Positions 1-12,109 of a DNA stretch of 41,001 nucleotides are shown here, in pieces (the stretch's first letter is position 1; every line of letters starts with the position of its first letter). This stretch comes from Gammaproteobacteria bacterium (GTDB lineage Bacteria; Pseudomonadota; Gammaproteobacteria; SZUA-140), in NCBI GenBank assembly GCA_026981935.1, contig JALSIC010000089.1:1-41001 (forward strand), written 5' to 3'. The notes below the pieces were generated by a model that made no database searches, was not told the origin of the DNA, and saw only the letters and a list, made by a program, of their open reading frames with translations. Position numbers and translations under genes: made by a program.

Positions 1-389
1 GCCCCTGTCATTTCGACCACACGCCCCTGTCATTTCGACCGAAGGGAGAAATCCTGTACCAGCGGCTTCAGATTCCTCGCTGCGCTCGGAATGACATGGA
101 AATGTCACCTCGACCGGTGGGAGAAATCCTCCCCGCTGCCCCCCAAGATTTCTCGCTGCGCTCCATGCGGGCTGCCCATGCCTTGCATGCAGGCAACTCC
201 CGATAAGTTTCAGGCCCCGGACTTTCTCTGCACACCGGTCTTGTGCCATCATTGCATGGTGGCCGGCTCAACCCCGAACGGAAAGAACCGCGCGGCGGGC
301 GACGAAGTCCAGCGGGAAAAGCCGCAAAAAGAACAACCAGGCGGCTCGGCGGCCGGCAACACCTCAGCATACACCTTACCTGAATCCGC
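1..389. other. Gene-free left edge with dispersed repeat
   Basis: No convincing gene is seen. Positions 7-95 hold a partial repeat unit plus one full 67-bp palindromic repeat. A degenerate second half-copy follows to about 170. The rest up to the ypjD start is GC-rich with no clear promoter boxes. Short open frames here on both strands lack ribosome sites and have arginine/proline/serine-rich compositions typical of chance frames in GC-rich DNA. Confidence 0.6.
29..95 (-). repeat. 67-bp imperfect palindrome, copy 1
   Basis: This starts with GTCATTTCGACC and ends with GCTCGGAATGAC, so its ends are inverted (GTCATT / AATGAC). Inside are a second pair (AGAAATC / GATTCCT) and a variable loop. 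The same 67-bp layout recurs at 16995-17061 and, in the opposite orientation, at 40552-40618, 40711-40777 and 40866-40932. A partial unit begins 22 bp upstream at position 7. It is a REP-like dispersed element with no coding content. Confidence 0.85.
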
Positions 390-1199
390 ATGAGTTATAC
401 ATTGTTGATCACCGTTCTGGCCGTGCTGTGCTATTTCGGCGCGGCAGGCCTTCTGTGGCGGCGCCTGTCACGGGGCACCGGCAAGCAGCTTCCCAGCAAG
501 CTCCCCCCCATCATCCTGGGTTTCATCGGAGCCGGCCTCCATGCGGGCATCCTGTATGGGAATATTTTCACGCTGGCCGGCATCAACTTCGGCTTCTTTC
601 ACGCCCTGTCCCTGATTTTCTGGCTCATCGTCCTGCTGTTGCTGGTCACCGCGGTGAGCAAACCGGTGGAGAACCTGGGCATTGCCATTCTGCCGCTGGC
701 GGGGGGCGCCATCCTCCTGGAATATTTCATTCCCTCGGTACATTTCCTGCAGGCCGACGAGCGTCACCTGGAAATCCACATCTTTCTCTCCGTCATTGCC
801 TTCAGCATGCTCAACATCGCTGCCGTGCAGGCCATTCTCCTCGCCATCCAGGACCAGCACCTGCACGCCAAGCGGCCGGGAGGCTTCATCCGCCTGCTCC
901 CCCCTCTCCAGACCATGGAGACCCTGCTGTTTCAGATGATCGGTCTGGGTTTCATTCTCCAGACCCTGTCACTGCTCACCGGCTTCCTCTACCTGGACGA
1001 CCTTTTTGCCCAGCACCTGGCACACAAGACCGTGCTGTCCATCGTCGCCTGGCTGGTGTTCGCCATTCTGCTCTGGGGACGCTGGCGCTTCGGCTGGCGG
1101 GGCAAGACGGCCATCCGCTGGACCCTGTGGGGATTCATCTCGCTTGCCCTGGCCTATCTGGGCAGCAAGCTGGTACTGGAAATCCTTCTCGGCAACTGA
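390..1199 (+). CDS. CcsA/HemX-type inner membrane protein YpjD
   Basis: Inner-membrane protein of 269 residues belonging to the cytochrome c assembly (CcsA/HemX-like) superfamily, which is associated with haem handling or cytochrome biogenesis; the exact activity of YpjD is not settled. Almost the whole sequence is hydrophobic, with about eight predicted membrane spans, and the family's C-terminal RFGWRGKTAIRW stretch lies between the last two helices. Length matches E. coli YpjD. The start is the first ATG, immediately before a hydrophobic helix (MSYTLLITVLAVL); the ribosome site is weak. The CorC/CNNM gene follows 82 bp downstream on the same strand. The ypjD-corB-type pairing is conserved in gammaproteobacteria, usually behind ffh, which would lie outside the window. 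Confidence 0.85.
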   Translation: MSYTLLITVLAVLCYFGAAGLLWRRLSRGTGKQLPSKLPPIILGFIGAGLHAGILYGNIFTLAGINFGFFHALSLIFWLIVLLLLVTAVSKPVENLGIAILPLAGGAILLEYFIPSVHFLQADERHLEIHIFLSVIAFSMLNIAAVQAILLAIQDQHLHAKRPGGFIRLLPPLQTMETLLFQMIGLGFILQTLSLLTGFLYLDDLFAQHLAHKTVLSIVAWLVFAILLWGRWRFGWRGKTAIRWTLWGFISLALAYLGSKLVLEILLGN

Positions 1200-1281
1200 T
1201 GCCCGCCATGCCAGCCCTCGCCCCTGATTTCCCACCTGATTCCAGCATCCTGGCATCTGCCAGCGCACTGGAACGCAGACG

Positions 1282-2622
1282 ATGAACGAGCCCTCCCTTC
1301 TCCTGCTGTCCCTCTCCCTGCTGCTGCTGATCTTCCTGTCGGCCTTCTTCTCGGCGTCGGAGACCGCCATGATGCGCCTCAACCGTTACCGCCTGCGTCA
1401 CCTGGTACAGGCGGGGAACCGGCCGGCGCGGCGCGCGGCCCAGCTCCTGGAACGCCCGGACCGCCTCATCGGCATCATCCTGCTGGGCAACAACTTCGTC
1501 AATATCCTGGCCTCCTCCATTGCCACCATCATCGCCCTGCGCTACTTCGGCGAGGCCTGGATCGCCGCCGCCGCCGGCATCCTCACCTTCGTCATCCTGA
1601 TATTCGCTGAACTCACCCCCAAAACCATGGCGGCCCTGCACCCGGAGCGCATCGCCTTTCCCGCGGCCTATCTCCTGAAGCCGCTGCTGGTGGTGTGCTA
1701 CCCCCTGGTCTGGACCATCAACGCCATCGCCAACGGCCTGCTGCGGCTGGTGGGCGTCACACCGGAGGATGACAGCGTACAGCAGCTGAGCAGCGAGGAA
1801 CTGCGCACCGTGGTCAACGAGGCCGGCGCCCTGATCCCCAAGAAGCACCAGAAAATGCTGCTCAATATCCTGGACCTGGAAAAGGTCACCATCGAGGACA
1901 TCATGGTGCCGCGCAACGAGATCGTCGGCATCGATCTCAACCAGCCGGAAGACGAAATCGTCCACATCCTCACCAGTTGCCAGTACACCCGCCTGCCCCT
2001 CTATTACGACGACATCGACAATGTGACGGGCATCCTGCACATCCGCAATGCCCTGCCGCTGATCGCCCGCGAGGCATTCAACAAGCAGCAGTTGCTGGAA
2101 ATCGCCCGGGAGCCTTATTTCGTCCCGGAAGGCACACCGCTCAACACCCAGCTGCTCAATTTCCAGCGCCACAAGCGGCGTATCGGCCTGGTGGTGGACG
2201 AGTACGGCGACATCGAAGGTCTCATCACGCTGGAGGACATCCTCGAAGAAATCGTCGGCGAGTTCACCACCGACATCGCCGAGACCATCCGCGACGTCCA
2301 CCCCCAGGAAGACGGCAGCTTTCTCGTGGAAGGCAGCGCCAACATCCGCGTCCTGAACCGCACCATGCACTGGGATCTGCCCACCACGGGACCCAAGACC
2401 CTCAACGGCCTGATCACGGAGTATCTGGAATCCATCCCCGCGCCGGCCACCAGCCTGCGCATCAACGGCTATACCATAGAAATACTGCAAACCACGGAGA
2501 ATGCGGTGAAGACAGCACGCATCATCCCCCCCCGGCATGAACAAAAACCGGAGCTGCCGCCTGATCAGACGAGCGACCGATCTTCCGCAGAGGGCACGGG
2601 AGCGGAAGACAGGACAGACTGA
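1282..2622 (+). CDS. CNNM/CorC-HlyC family membrane transporter (CorB-like)
   Basis: Membrane protein of 446 residues of the CNNM (DUF21) / CBS / CorC_HlyC family, implicated in magnesium and cobalt export or tolerance. The first about 180 residues form the CNNM transmembrane domain, starting with a long leucine-rich helix and the SASETAMM motif, with LTPKTMA further on. Residues about 200-330 are a CBS pair (IMVPRNEIVGID; VVDEYGDIEGLITLEDILEE). The last about 90 residues form the CorC_HlyC domain (SFLVEGSANIRVLNR), ending in a charged tail. It resembles E. coli CorB (YfjD), which also follows ypjD. The stop lies 8 bp from the end of the convergent recN gene. Substrate is not readable from sequence. 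Confidence 0.9.
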   Translation: MNEPSLLLLSLSLLLLIFLSAFFSASETAMMRLNRYRLRHLVQAGNRPARRAAQLLERPDRLIGIILLGNNFVNILASSIATIIALRYFGEAWIAAAAGILTFVILIFAELTPKTMAALHPERIAFPAAYLLKPLLVVCYPLVWTINAIANGLLRLVGVTPEDDSVQQLSSEELRTVVNEAGALIPKKHQKMLLNILDLEKVTIEDIMVPRNEIVGIDLNQPEDEIVHILTSCQYTRLPLYYDDIDNVTGILHIRNALPLIAREAFNKQQLLEIAREPYFVPEGTPLNTQLLNFQRHKRRIGLVVDEYGDIEGLITLEDILEEIVGEFTTDIAETIRDVHPQEDGSFLVEGSANIRVLNRTMHWDLPTTGPKTLNGLITEYLESIPAPATSLRINGYTIEILQTTENAVKTARIIPPRHEQKPELPPDQTSDRSSAEGTGAEDRTD

Positions 2623-2630
2623 AAGATCCG

Positions 2631-4301
2631 TCAGTCCCCAGCGGCTTCGATCATCTCGCGCGCGTGGGCGCGGGTACGGGCGGTGATGCGCACCCCGCCC
2701 AGCATGCGGGCGATCTCCTCGCGCCGCGCCGCCTCGTCCAGGCACCGGATGTCGGTCGTGGCCACGCCGTCCGCCGTGGTCTTGCTCACGCGATAATGCC
2801 AATGCCCCTGGGCGGCGACCTGGGGCAGATGTGTGATACACAGTATCTGGCGCCTGGCGCTCAGGGTACGCAGCTCCTGGCCGATGACTGCCGCGATCCG
2901 CCCTCCCACTCCCACATCCACTTCGTCGAAAACGAAGGTGGGCACCCCGCCCCGCTGTGCCGTGGCCACGTGAATGGCGAGACTGATGCGGGACAACTCC
3001 CCTCCCGAGGCCACCTTTGCCAATGGACGCAAGGGATGGCCCGGATTGGCGCTCACCTGGAATTCAACACCATCACTCCCCCGGGCCGAGTGCCGTTTCC
3101 CCGGCAGGGGCTCGACGGTAACGACAAAACGCCCCCCGGACATGCCGAGGCACGCCATGCGCTCACTGACCTCCTCTGCAAGGCGGCCGGCGGCCCGGCG
3201 ACGGCTCTCGCGCAATGCCGCAGCGGCTTCGGCATAACGCGCCTGCGCCCGGGCGATCTCACCGGCCAGCGCCTCCCGCCGTTCTTCCGCCGCCGCCAGT
3301 TGTTCGCAATGCTGCGCCAGCCGGTGGGACAGGGCCGGCAGCTCGGCCAGGGAGACGCGGTGCTTGCGCGCCAGATCGTGCAAGGCCGACAGGCGCTGCT
3401 CCACCTCGCGAAGCCGCGCCGGATCCAGCTCCAGCCCGTCACAGTAGTGACGCAATTCTGCCGCCGCCTCCCGGAGCTGGATCAGGGCACCGTCGAGCAG
3501 CTCCACCACCGGACCAAGCCGTGGATCCGTGCCCTGCATGCCCTGCAAGGCCGTGTTCAAGCGCGCCAGGGCCGCAACCGGGGCCGCCTCCTCTTCCGCC
3601 TCCAGCTGGATCAGAGCCTGGCGGGCGGTGGCCAGGAGTTCACCGGCATGCGCGAGGCGCCGGTGCTCCTCTTCGAGCACCTCGATGGCTTCGGCTGACA
3701 AGCCCAGGGCCTGGAGTTCCTGCAGCTGATAACGCAGCAGTTCCAGACGGTCACCGCTGGATGCGAGGCCTTCCAGCTCGGCCTGCTCCGCCTCCAGCCG
3801 GCACAGGGTTTCGTGATGCTCTGCCACCGCTGCCAGCAGGGCGGGATGATCGGCATATTCGTCCAGGAGCTGCAGCTGGAAATCGCGGCGCAAGAGGGAC
3901 TGGTGTTCGTGCTGGCCATGGATGTCCACCAGGAGGGCACCCAGTTCCAGCAATTGCCGGCGGGCAACGGGTCGGCCGTTGATATAGGCCCGCGACCTGC
4001 CCTCCACGCCGATGGTGCGCCGCAGCAGGCACTCGTCGTCCTCATCCAGCTCCCGCGCCTCCAGCCACGCCCGGGCGGGGGCGCCGTCGGGCACCGTGAA
4101 GCCGGCACAGATCTCGGCCCGCCGTGCGCCGTGACGCACCATGGCGCTGTCGGCGCGGTTTCCCAGGGCCAGCCCCAGAGCCTCGACGAGGATGGACTTG
4201 CCTGCCCCGGTCTCCCCGGTGAGCACCGTGAGACCCGCCTGGAAGTCCACGCTCAGCTCCCGCACCAGGGCAAAGTCACGCAATTGGATGAAATTCAGCA
4301 C
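2631..4301 (-). CDS. recN: DNA repair protein RecN
   Basis: SMC-like ATPase acting in recombinational repair of double-strand breaks. The protein has 556 residues, close to the family norm. The Walker A motif GETGAGKS is at residues 29-36. A long charged coiled-coil middle follows (about 170-390), then the ABC signature ASGGELSRISLAI and Walker B FVFDEVDVGVGG, completing the split ATPase head. The start MLNFIQLRDFALV is the canonical RecN N-terminus. It lies 23 bp downstream of nadK on the same strand, so the two are probably cotranscribed, as in E. coli. In E. coli recN is SOS-controlled; I did not find a clear LexA box upstream here. Confidence 0.95.
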   Translation of the reverse strand: MLNFIQLRDFALVRELSVDFQAGLTVLTGETGAGKSILVEALGLALGNRADSAMVRHGARRAEICAGFTVPDGAPARAWLEARELDEDDECLLRRTIGVEGRSRAYINGRPVARRQLLELGALLVDIHGQHEHQSLLRRDFQLQLLDEYADHPALLAAVAEHHETLCRLEAEQAELEGLASSGDRLELLRYQLQELQALGLSAEAIEVLEEEHRRLAHAGELLATARQALIQLEAEEEAAPVAALARLNTALQGMQGTDPRLGPVVELLDGALIQLREAAAELRHYCDGLELDPARLREVEQRLSALHDLARKHRVSLAELPALSHRLAQHCEQLAAAEERREALAGEIARAQARYAEAAAALRESRRRAAGRLAEEVSERMACLGMSGGRFVVTVEPLPGKRHSARGSDGVEFQVSANPGHPLRPLAKVASGGELSRISLAIHVATAQRGGVPTFVFDEVDVGVGGRIAAVIGQELRTLSARRQILCITHLPQVAAQGHWHYRVSKTTADGVATTDIRCLDEAARREEIARMLGGVRITARTRAHAREMIEAAGD

Positions 4302-4324
4302 TGCCGCCGCCCTTTCACCCTGTT

Positions 4325-5311
4325 TCAGGTCTTCAGCGGATTCTCTGCCCAGTGCAGCTTGGCCCGCAGCAGTTCGTAATGATTGTGTTGCGCGGGATGC
4401 AGGAGACGGACGGGGCGGTCCTTCTTGCGCACCTGGATCCGGTCGCCTGCCATGAGACCGAAGGTGATCTGGCCGTCACAGGTCACCTGGGCATTGTCGT
4501 GGCGGTCGCAGACCACGATCTCGATATGCTTGTCCTCTTCCACCACCAGGGGACGGTTGCTCATGGTGTGAGGACAGACGGGCACCAGCACCAGGGCCTT
4601 CAACTGGGGATGGACAATGGGTCCGCCGGCGGAAAGGGCATAGGCCGTGGAGCCCGTGGGTGTGGAGACGATGAGCCCGTCGGCACGCAGACGGCTGACG
4701 AAGGTGCCGTCGATGTAGGTCTCCAGGCGGATCATCCGTGCCACGTTCCACTTGTGGACCACCACGTCGTTGAAGGCATCGCACTCGCTGATCACCTCCC
4801 CTTCCCGGAGAATACCCGCATGCAGCAGGATGCGTTCCTCGGTGAGATAATGGCCGCCCAGGATTTCCTCCATGCATTCCAGCATGGCATCCGGGGAAAT
4901 GTCGGTGAGAAAACCCAGGTGACCGAGATTGATGCCCACCAGGGGAACGTCGTATTCCACCAGGGAGCGGGCCGCATTGAGCAGGGTCCCGTCGCCGCCC
5001 ACCACCACGGCCAGATCGCAATGCCGGCCGATGTCGGTACGGCTGCCGATTTCAATACCCGGCCCCATCCCGGCTTCCAGGCCCGTTTCCATTCCGGCCT
5101 CCCCCAGCCCGGGCTTCCCCAGCGTGGTCTTCCCCAACGTGGTCTTCCCCAACGTGGTCTTCCCCAGTGTCTCGGCCGTGCCCTCGTCGATGATGACCCG
5201 CAGATCGCGCTCCCGCAGAAAGGCGCTCAGGCTGTGCAGGGCCTCCCCCATGCCAGGATCGCCATACTTGCCGATGAGCCCGATGGCCGTGAAACGTACC
5301 GGATCCGTCAT
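4325..5311 (-). CDS. nadK: NAD kinase with low-complexity repeat insertion
   Basis: ATP-dependent NAD kinase, making NADP in the cytoplasm. The protein is 328 residues against about 290-300 for typical homologues. Visible motifs are GGDGT at residues 105-109, the NLGHLGFLTD stretch, NDVVVHK, the substrate loop DGLIVSTPTGSTAYALSAGGP, and a normal C-terminus. The excess length sits between the first strand (ending LRVIIDEGTAE) and GGDGT. Residues about 49-92 there are a Gly-rich low-complexity segment with three consecutive KTTLG-type units. The insertion is in frame and precedes an intact catalytic core, so the enzyme is probably active. The start agrees with the family N-terminus (FTAIGLIGKYGDP). 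Confidence 0.93.
   Translation of the reverse strand: MTDPVRFTAIGLIGKYGDPGMGEALHSLSAFLRERDLRVIIDEGTAETLGKTTLGKTTLGKTTLGKPGLGEAGMETGLEAGMGPGIEIGSRTDIGRHCDLAVVVGGDGTLLNAARSLVEYDVPLVGINLGHLGFLTDISPDAMLECMEEILGGHYLTEERILLHAGILREGEVISECDAFNDVVVHKWNVARMIRLETYIDGTFVSRLRADGLIVSTPTGSTAYALSAGGPIVHPQLKALVLVPVCPHTMSNRPLVVEEDKHIEIVVCDRHDNAQVTCDGQITFGLMAGDRIQVRKKDRPVRLLHPAQHNHYELLRAKLHWAENPLKT
5112..5165 (-). repeat. 15-bp tandem repeat inside nadK
   Basis: Three consecutive 15-bp units (5121-5135, 5136-5150, 5151-5165) differ by a single base, and a 9-bp partial unit lies at 5112-5120. On the coding strand they encode the pentapeptide KTTLG repeated in register. A multiple of three keeps the frame open, so copy-number change by slippage would lengthen or shorten NadK without inactivating it. 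Confidence 0.9.
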
Positions 5312-5497
5312 GTCATGAAATTCCGCTCAATTTGCCAAACGTTACCACGGTATCCACGACTTGACCAAGGCGGCAAGCGGGGTGGCAAATGGGAGGACAG
5401 GCGCTCCGGCACCGGGAGATCATCTGTACGGCAAGGCAACCCATTGGATCCGGGGCGTCCTGCCACCATATTCTCAGACATCAGGCATGGTCTGTCC

Positions 5498-5526
5498 TTG
5501 ACACCCGGAAGGTGAGTTGTTACTTT
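5498..5526 (+). promoter_or_regulatory. Sigma70-type promoter of hrcA
   Basis: A perfect -35 box TTGACA (5498-5503) is followed by exactly 17 bp and a -10-like TACTTT (5521-5526). Transcription would begin inside the CIRCE-like element immediately downstream. The location, about 70 bp before the hrcA start, fits. Confidence 0.65.
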
Positions 5527-5529
5527 CGA

Positions 5530-5556
5530 CTGGCACTCTACGAACCAGAGTGATAA
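5530..5556 (+). promoter_or_regulatory. CIRCE-like operator (HrcA binding site)
   Basis: Two 9-bp arms, CTGGCACTC and GAGTGATAA, are separated by exactly 9 bp, matching the CIRCE layout TTAGCACTC-N9-GAGTGCTAA with the core CACTC/GAGTG intact. It overlaps the expected transcription start of hrcA, which is where HrcA represses by occlusion. The outer bases of the left arm are degenerate, so affinity may be reduced. No second copy is visible before grpE, dnaK or dnaJ. Confidence 0.75.
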
Positions 5557-5596
5557 TTCGTAACTAATTGATTAATAATTATTTTTACGTCCTGCC

Positions 5597-6646
5597 ATGA
5601 CCCAGGCAATCAGTGAACGGGCCCAGCGCCTGCTGAAGACGCTGGTCGAGAGCTATATCCGCGACGGCGCCCCGGTGGGCTCCAAGAAACTGGCCCGGGA
5701 GTCCGGCCTGGACCTCAGCCCGGCGACCATCCGCAATGTCATGGCCGACCTGGAGGAAATGGGGCTCGTCACCTCACCGCATACTTCAGCGGGGCGCATT
5801 CCCACGCCTCAGGGCTATCGCCTGTTCGTGGACACTTTGCTGACTGTCAAACCCCTGGCACATGAGGAAATCCATCGCCTGAAATCCCAGTTCGACAGTG
5901 AGGGCACCATTCACGACGTGGCCAACGCCGTCTCGGGCATGCTTGCGGAAATCACCCGCATGGCGGGCGTCGTCATGCTGCCCCCCAAGGAGCGCCTGTC
6001 GCTGCGTCACATCGAGTTCCTCCCCCTGTCGGGGGACCGGGTGCTGGCCATCCTGGTGATCAACGAGCAAGAGGTGGAAAACACCATCATCCACACGCCC
6101 CGACCTTTCTCCCCCGCCGAACTGCAGCAGGCCGCCAATTATCTCAACAGCCTGTTCGCCGGCCAGAATCTGGCCATGGTGCGCCGCCAGCTGGTGACGG
6201 AACTGCGCACCACGCGGGAACAGATGGATCGCCTCATGCAAAACGCCATAGCACTTGCGGAACAGGTTTTCGAAAAGGACGACACGGGCGAGGAACTGGT
6301 ACTCTCGGGGCAGACCCGGCTCATGGAATTCGAGGAGCTGTCCGACGTGGAAAAGCTGCGCGAACTCTTCGAGGCCTTCAGTGAAAAACGCCAGGTGCTG
6401 CACCTGCTGGATCAGTGCCTGCACAGTCAGGGGGTCCAGATCTTCATCGGCGAGGAGTCCGGCTATGGCGTGCTCAACGACTGCAGCGTGGTGAGCGCCC
6501 CCTATCAGATCGACGGCAAGGTACTGGGCGTCCTGGGCATCATCGGCCCCACCCGGATGAACTACGAACGGGTCATCCCCCTGGTGGACGTGACGGCGAA
6601 ACTGGTCAGCGCCGTCTTGAAACAGAACCAGGCGTCCCAATACTAA
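5597..6646 (+). CDS. hrcA: Heat-inducible transcription repressor HrcA
   Basis: Repressor of class I heat-shock genes that binds CIRCE operators and needs GroEL for activity. The protein is 349 residues, a normal length. The N-terminal winged helix includes VGSKKLARESGLDLSPATIRNVMADLEEMGLV and SPHTSAGRIPT. The GAF-like regulatory domain follows, with the conserved C-terminal GVLGIIGPTRMNYERVIPLVD. The start MTQAISERAQRLLKTLVE is the usual HrcA N-terminus; the upstream ribosome site is weak. A CIRCE-like site upstream implies autoregulation. The stop codon TAA (6644-6646) falls inside the left terminal repeat of a MITE-like element, so the last residues of HrcA are shaped by that insertion. 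Confidence 0.95.
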   Translation: MTQAISERAQRLLKTLVESYIRDGAPVGSKKLARESGLDLSPATIRNVMADLEEMGLVTSPHTSAGRIPTPQGYRLFVDTLLTVKPLAHEEIHRLKSQFDSEGTIHDVANAVSGMLAEITRMAGVVMLPPKERLSLRHIEFLPLSGDRVLAILVINEQEVENTIIHTPRPFSPAELQQAANYLNSLFAGQNLAMVRRQLVTELRTTREQMDRLMQNAIALAEQVFEKDDTGEELVLSGQTRLMEFEELSDVEKLRELFEAFSEKRQVLHLLDQCLHSQGVQIFIGEESGYGVLNDCSVVSAPYQIDGKVLGVLGIIGPTRMNYERVIPLVDVTAKLVSAVLKQNQASQY

Positions 6647-6904
6647 GGCAATCGATAGTCAAGCGGCATTCAAAGCGACCCAGGCGTTCCGGATCAAGGC
6701 GCGGCCCGCAGGGAATGGCTGGCCCTTTCCAAGGGTCGCAACGCCGAGCCGGGACGCCTGGGTCGCTCCCTCCGGGCGGGCGGTCGGGCGGCCATTCGCG
6801 GTGTTGCGGCGGCTTGTCATAGGCGCGCCATGGCGGCGCCGCCGCGCCTTGCGACTGACCGCCCGACCACCCGCTGAAGGTCGCTTGACTATCGATTGTC
6901 TTAG
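6643..6904. mobile_element. MITE-like element, 262 bp, 23-bp terminal inverted repeats
   Basis: The outermost 23 bp (6643-6665 and 6882-6904) are inverted repeats with one mismatch, sharing the core CAATCGATAGTCAAGCG. The flanks are TA on both sides (6641-6642 and 6905-6906), consistent with a TA target duplication as made by IS630/mariner-type transposases. Inside is a further perfect 14-bp inverted pair (6674-6687 with 6754-6767). Both halves also share CAAGGCGCGGC-like sequence, so the element can fold extensively. No transposase frame is present, so it would be a non-autonomous element. The family assignment is inference; the repeats and flanks are directly visible. Confidence 0.8.
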
Positions 6905-7045
6905 TAAATACGGGATCCGGCCCGCCAGCGCCGGAATGGAAACAGAACGGTGTGTTTGCTATTTCCCTGGAAATTGCATACATTTTTCTGTTTTCTGTAA
7001 TGCCGGTTTTTTCCTCTGTTTTCATTAATGACTCGGAGAGGGTGA

Positions 7046-7699
7046 ATGAGCGAAGACAAGCATGTCGAACCGGAAGGGGGCAATGACAAGCCCGCCCCCC
7101 AGGACAAAGAATCACCCGCTGGAGGCGACGCATCATCCGCGGCAGAAGCCCCCCAGGCGGAGCAGGAACAATCCCGCGAAGAGCTCCTGCTCACCCTCCA
7201 GGATGCCCAGGCCAAGGCTGACGAGTACTGGAACCAGCTCCTGCGCGTCAGGGCAGAGCTGGAGAATGTCCAGCGCCGCGCCCAGCGCGAATTGGAAAAC
7301 GCCCGCAAATTCGCCCTGGAAAAATTCGTCCGTGAGCTGCTGCCCGTACTCGACAGCCTGGAAATGGGACTGAACGCCGCCCAGGGTGAGGGGGTCGGCA
7401 TGGAAAAAATGGTGGAAGGCCTGGACCTGACCCTGAAGATGCTTCGGGACACCATGGAAAAATTCGGCGTCCGCGCCGTGGATCCCGTGGGTGAAAGGTT
7501 CAACCCCGAACACCATCAGGCCATGAGCACCCAGCCCAGCGACGACGTGGCCCCCAACACGGTGCTCAACGTCTACCAGAAGGGCTACCTGCTCAACGAC
7601 CGCCTGATCCGCCCTGCCATGGTCGTCGTCTCCGCCGGCAACGGCCCGCGCAACAAGGAAGAAGGGGCGCAATCCCCCACGATCGACGAGATGGCTTGA
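7046..7699 (+). CDS. grpE: Nucleotide exchange factor GrpE
   Basis: Cochaperone that releases ADP from DnaK. The protein has 217 residues. The N-terminal about 45 residues are acidic and disordered ([17 protein letters not shown]). A long coiled-coil helix follows ([36 protein letters not shown]), with the family segment [16 protein letters not shown]. The C-terminal beta domain includes [17 protein letters not shown] and [21 protein letters not shown]. The ATG at 7046 is preceded by GGAGAGGG, a good ribosome site. The gene lies 91 bp upstream of dnaK. Its own promoter is not obvious; the MITE separates it from hrcA by nearly 400 bp. Confidence 0.95.
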   Translation: MSEDKHVEPEGGNDKPAPQDKESPAGGDASSAAEAPQAEQEQSREELLLTLQDAQAKADEYWNQLLRVRAELENVQRRAQRELENARKFALEKFVRELLPVLDSLEMGLNAAQGEGVGMEKMVEGLDLTLKMLRDTMEKFGVRAVDPVGERFNPEHHQAMSTQPSDDVAPNTVLNVYQKGYLLNDRLIRPAMVVVSAGNGPRNKEEGAQSPTIDEMA

Positions 7700-7722
7700 A
7701 AGCCCCGTCAACGCCCCAATAT
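7695..7722 (+). promoter_or_regulatory. Sigma32-type heat-shock promoter of dnaK
   Basis: CTTGAAA (7695-7701) is followed by 12 bp and CCCCAATAT (7714-7722), very close to the sigma32 consensus CTTGAAA-N11-16-CCCCATNT. The -35 box overlaps the grpE stop codon (TGA at 7697-7699). It would allow dnaK to be transcribed independently of grpE after heat shock. Confidence 0.7.
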
Positions 7723-7790
7723 CAGGCATAAGTCGACGAAATTCATCACCTTATAACTTTTGCGGATTGACTGAACGGAGAACATCAACA

Positions 7791-9737
<1,947 letters not shown>

Positions 9738-10074
9738 GCGGCGTCTTCACCCCGCCGCACACTCCCGCCGCGAGTCGAAGCGCGCCACCCCCTCGGGTCG
9801 GCGCGCTTCGGCATGTTGAGGGAACGGGCACCTTGCCGCCCTTCAATAAAGGGCAACCAAGAGGCAGGAAAGTTGCATATGCGCATGGCACATACACACT
9901 GACGGTCATCGTGCAGCCTGGATGAGGTCTCCATGAGACGGAAGCGGGCGAGAGACGCGCCCGGATTCCACTGCGCTGCATCCGGGCCACCCGTGTCATG
10001 GCATCAGGTGACTTTCCATAAGATCGGCAACAAATGAAAACAGACGGCAGCGAAAAAACCGGACGCTGATACGC
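9738..10074. other. dnaK-dnaJ intergenic region with hairpins and degenerate repeat
   Basis: No gene is seen. A strong hairpin lies at 9776-9810 (arms CGAAGCGCGCC and GGCGCGCTTCG) without a T-tract, and a smaller one at about 9837-9855 (GCCCTT / AAGGGC); either may attenuate readthrough from dnaK. From about 9897 to 9930 the sequence is a degenerate copy of the repeat seen at 16872 and 17180 (shared GTGCAGCCTGGATG). The dnaJ promoter is not recognised. Confidence 0.55.
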
Positions 10075-12068
<1,994 letters not shown>

Positions 12069-12109
12069 AGCGGCAAGCGCATGCGTCGCCAGACAGCAAG
12101 CCATCCCCG

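Noticed and set aside
1135-2841. 568-residue minus-strand frame opposite the CorC-like gene
   Set aside because: Shadow of a high-GC coding strand: low-complexity Gly/Asp/Gln/His composition, no recognisable domain, and a fully convincing gene on the other strand.
6885-6910. Complete outward promoter at the right end of the MITE
   Set aside because: TTGACT is present but the best -10-like TAAATA is only 14 bp away; too short to call a promoter, so it is mentioned only as a possibility.
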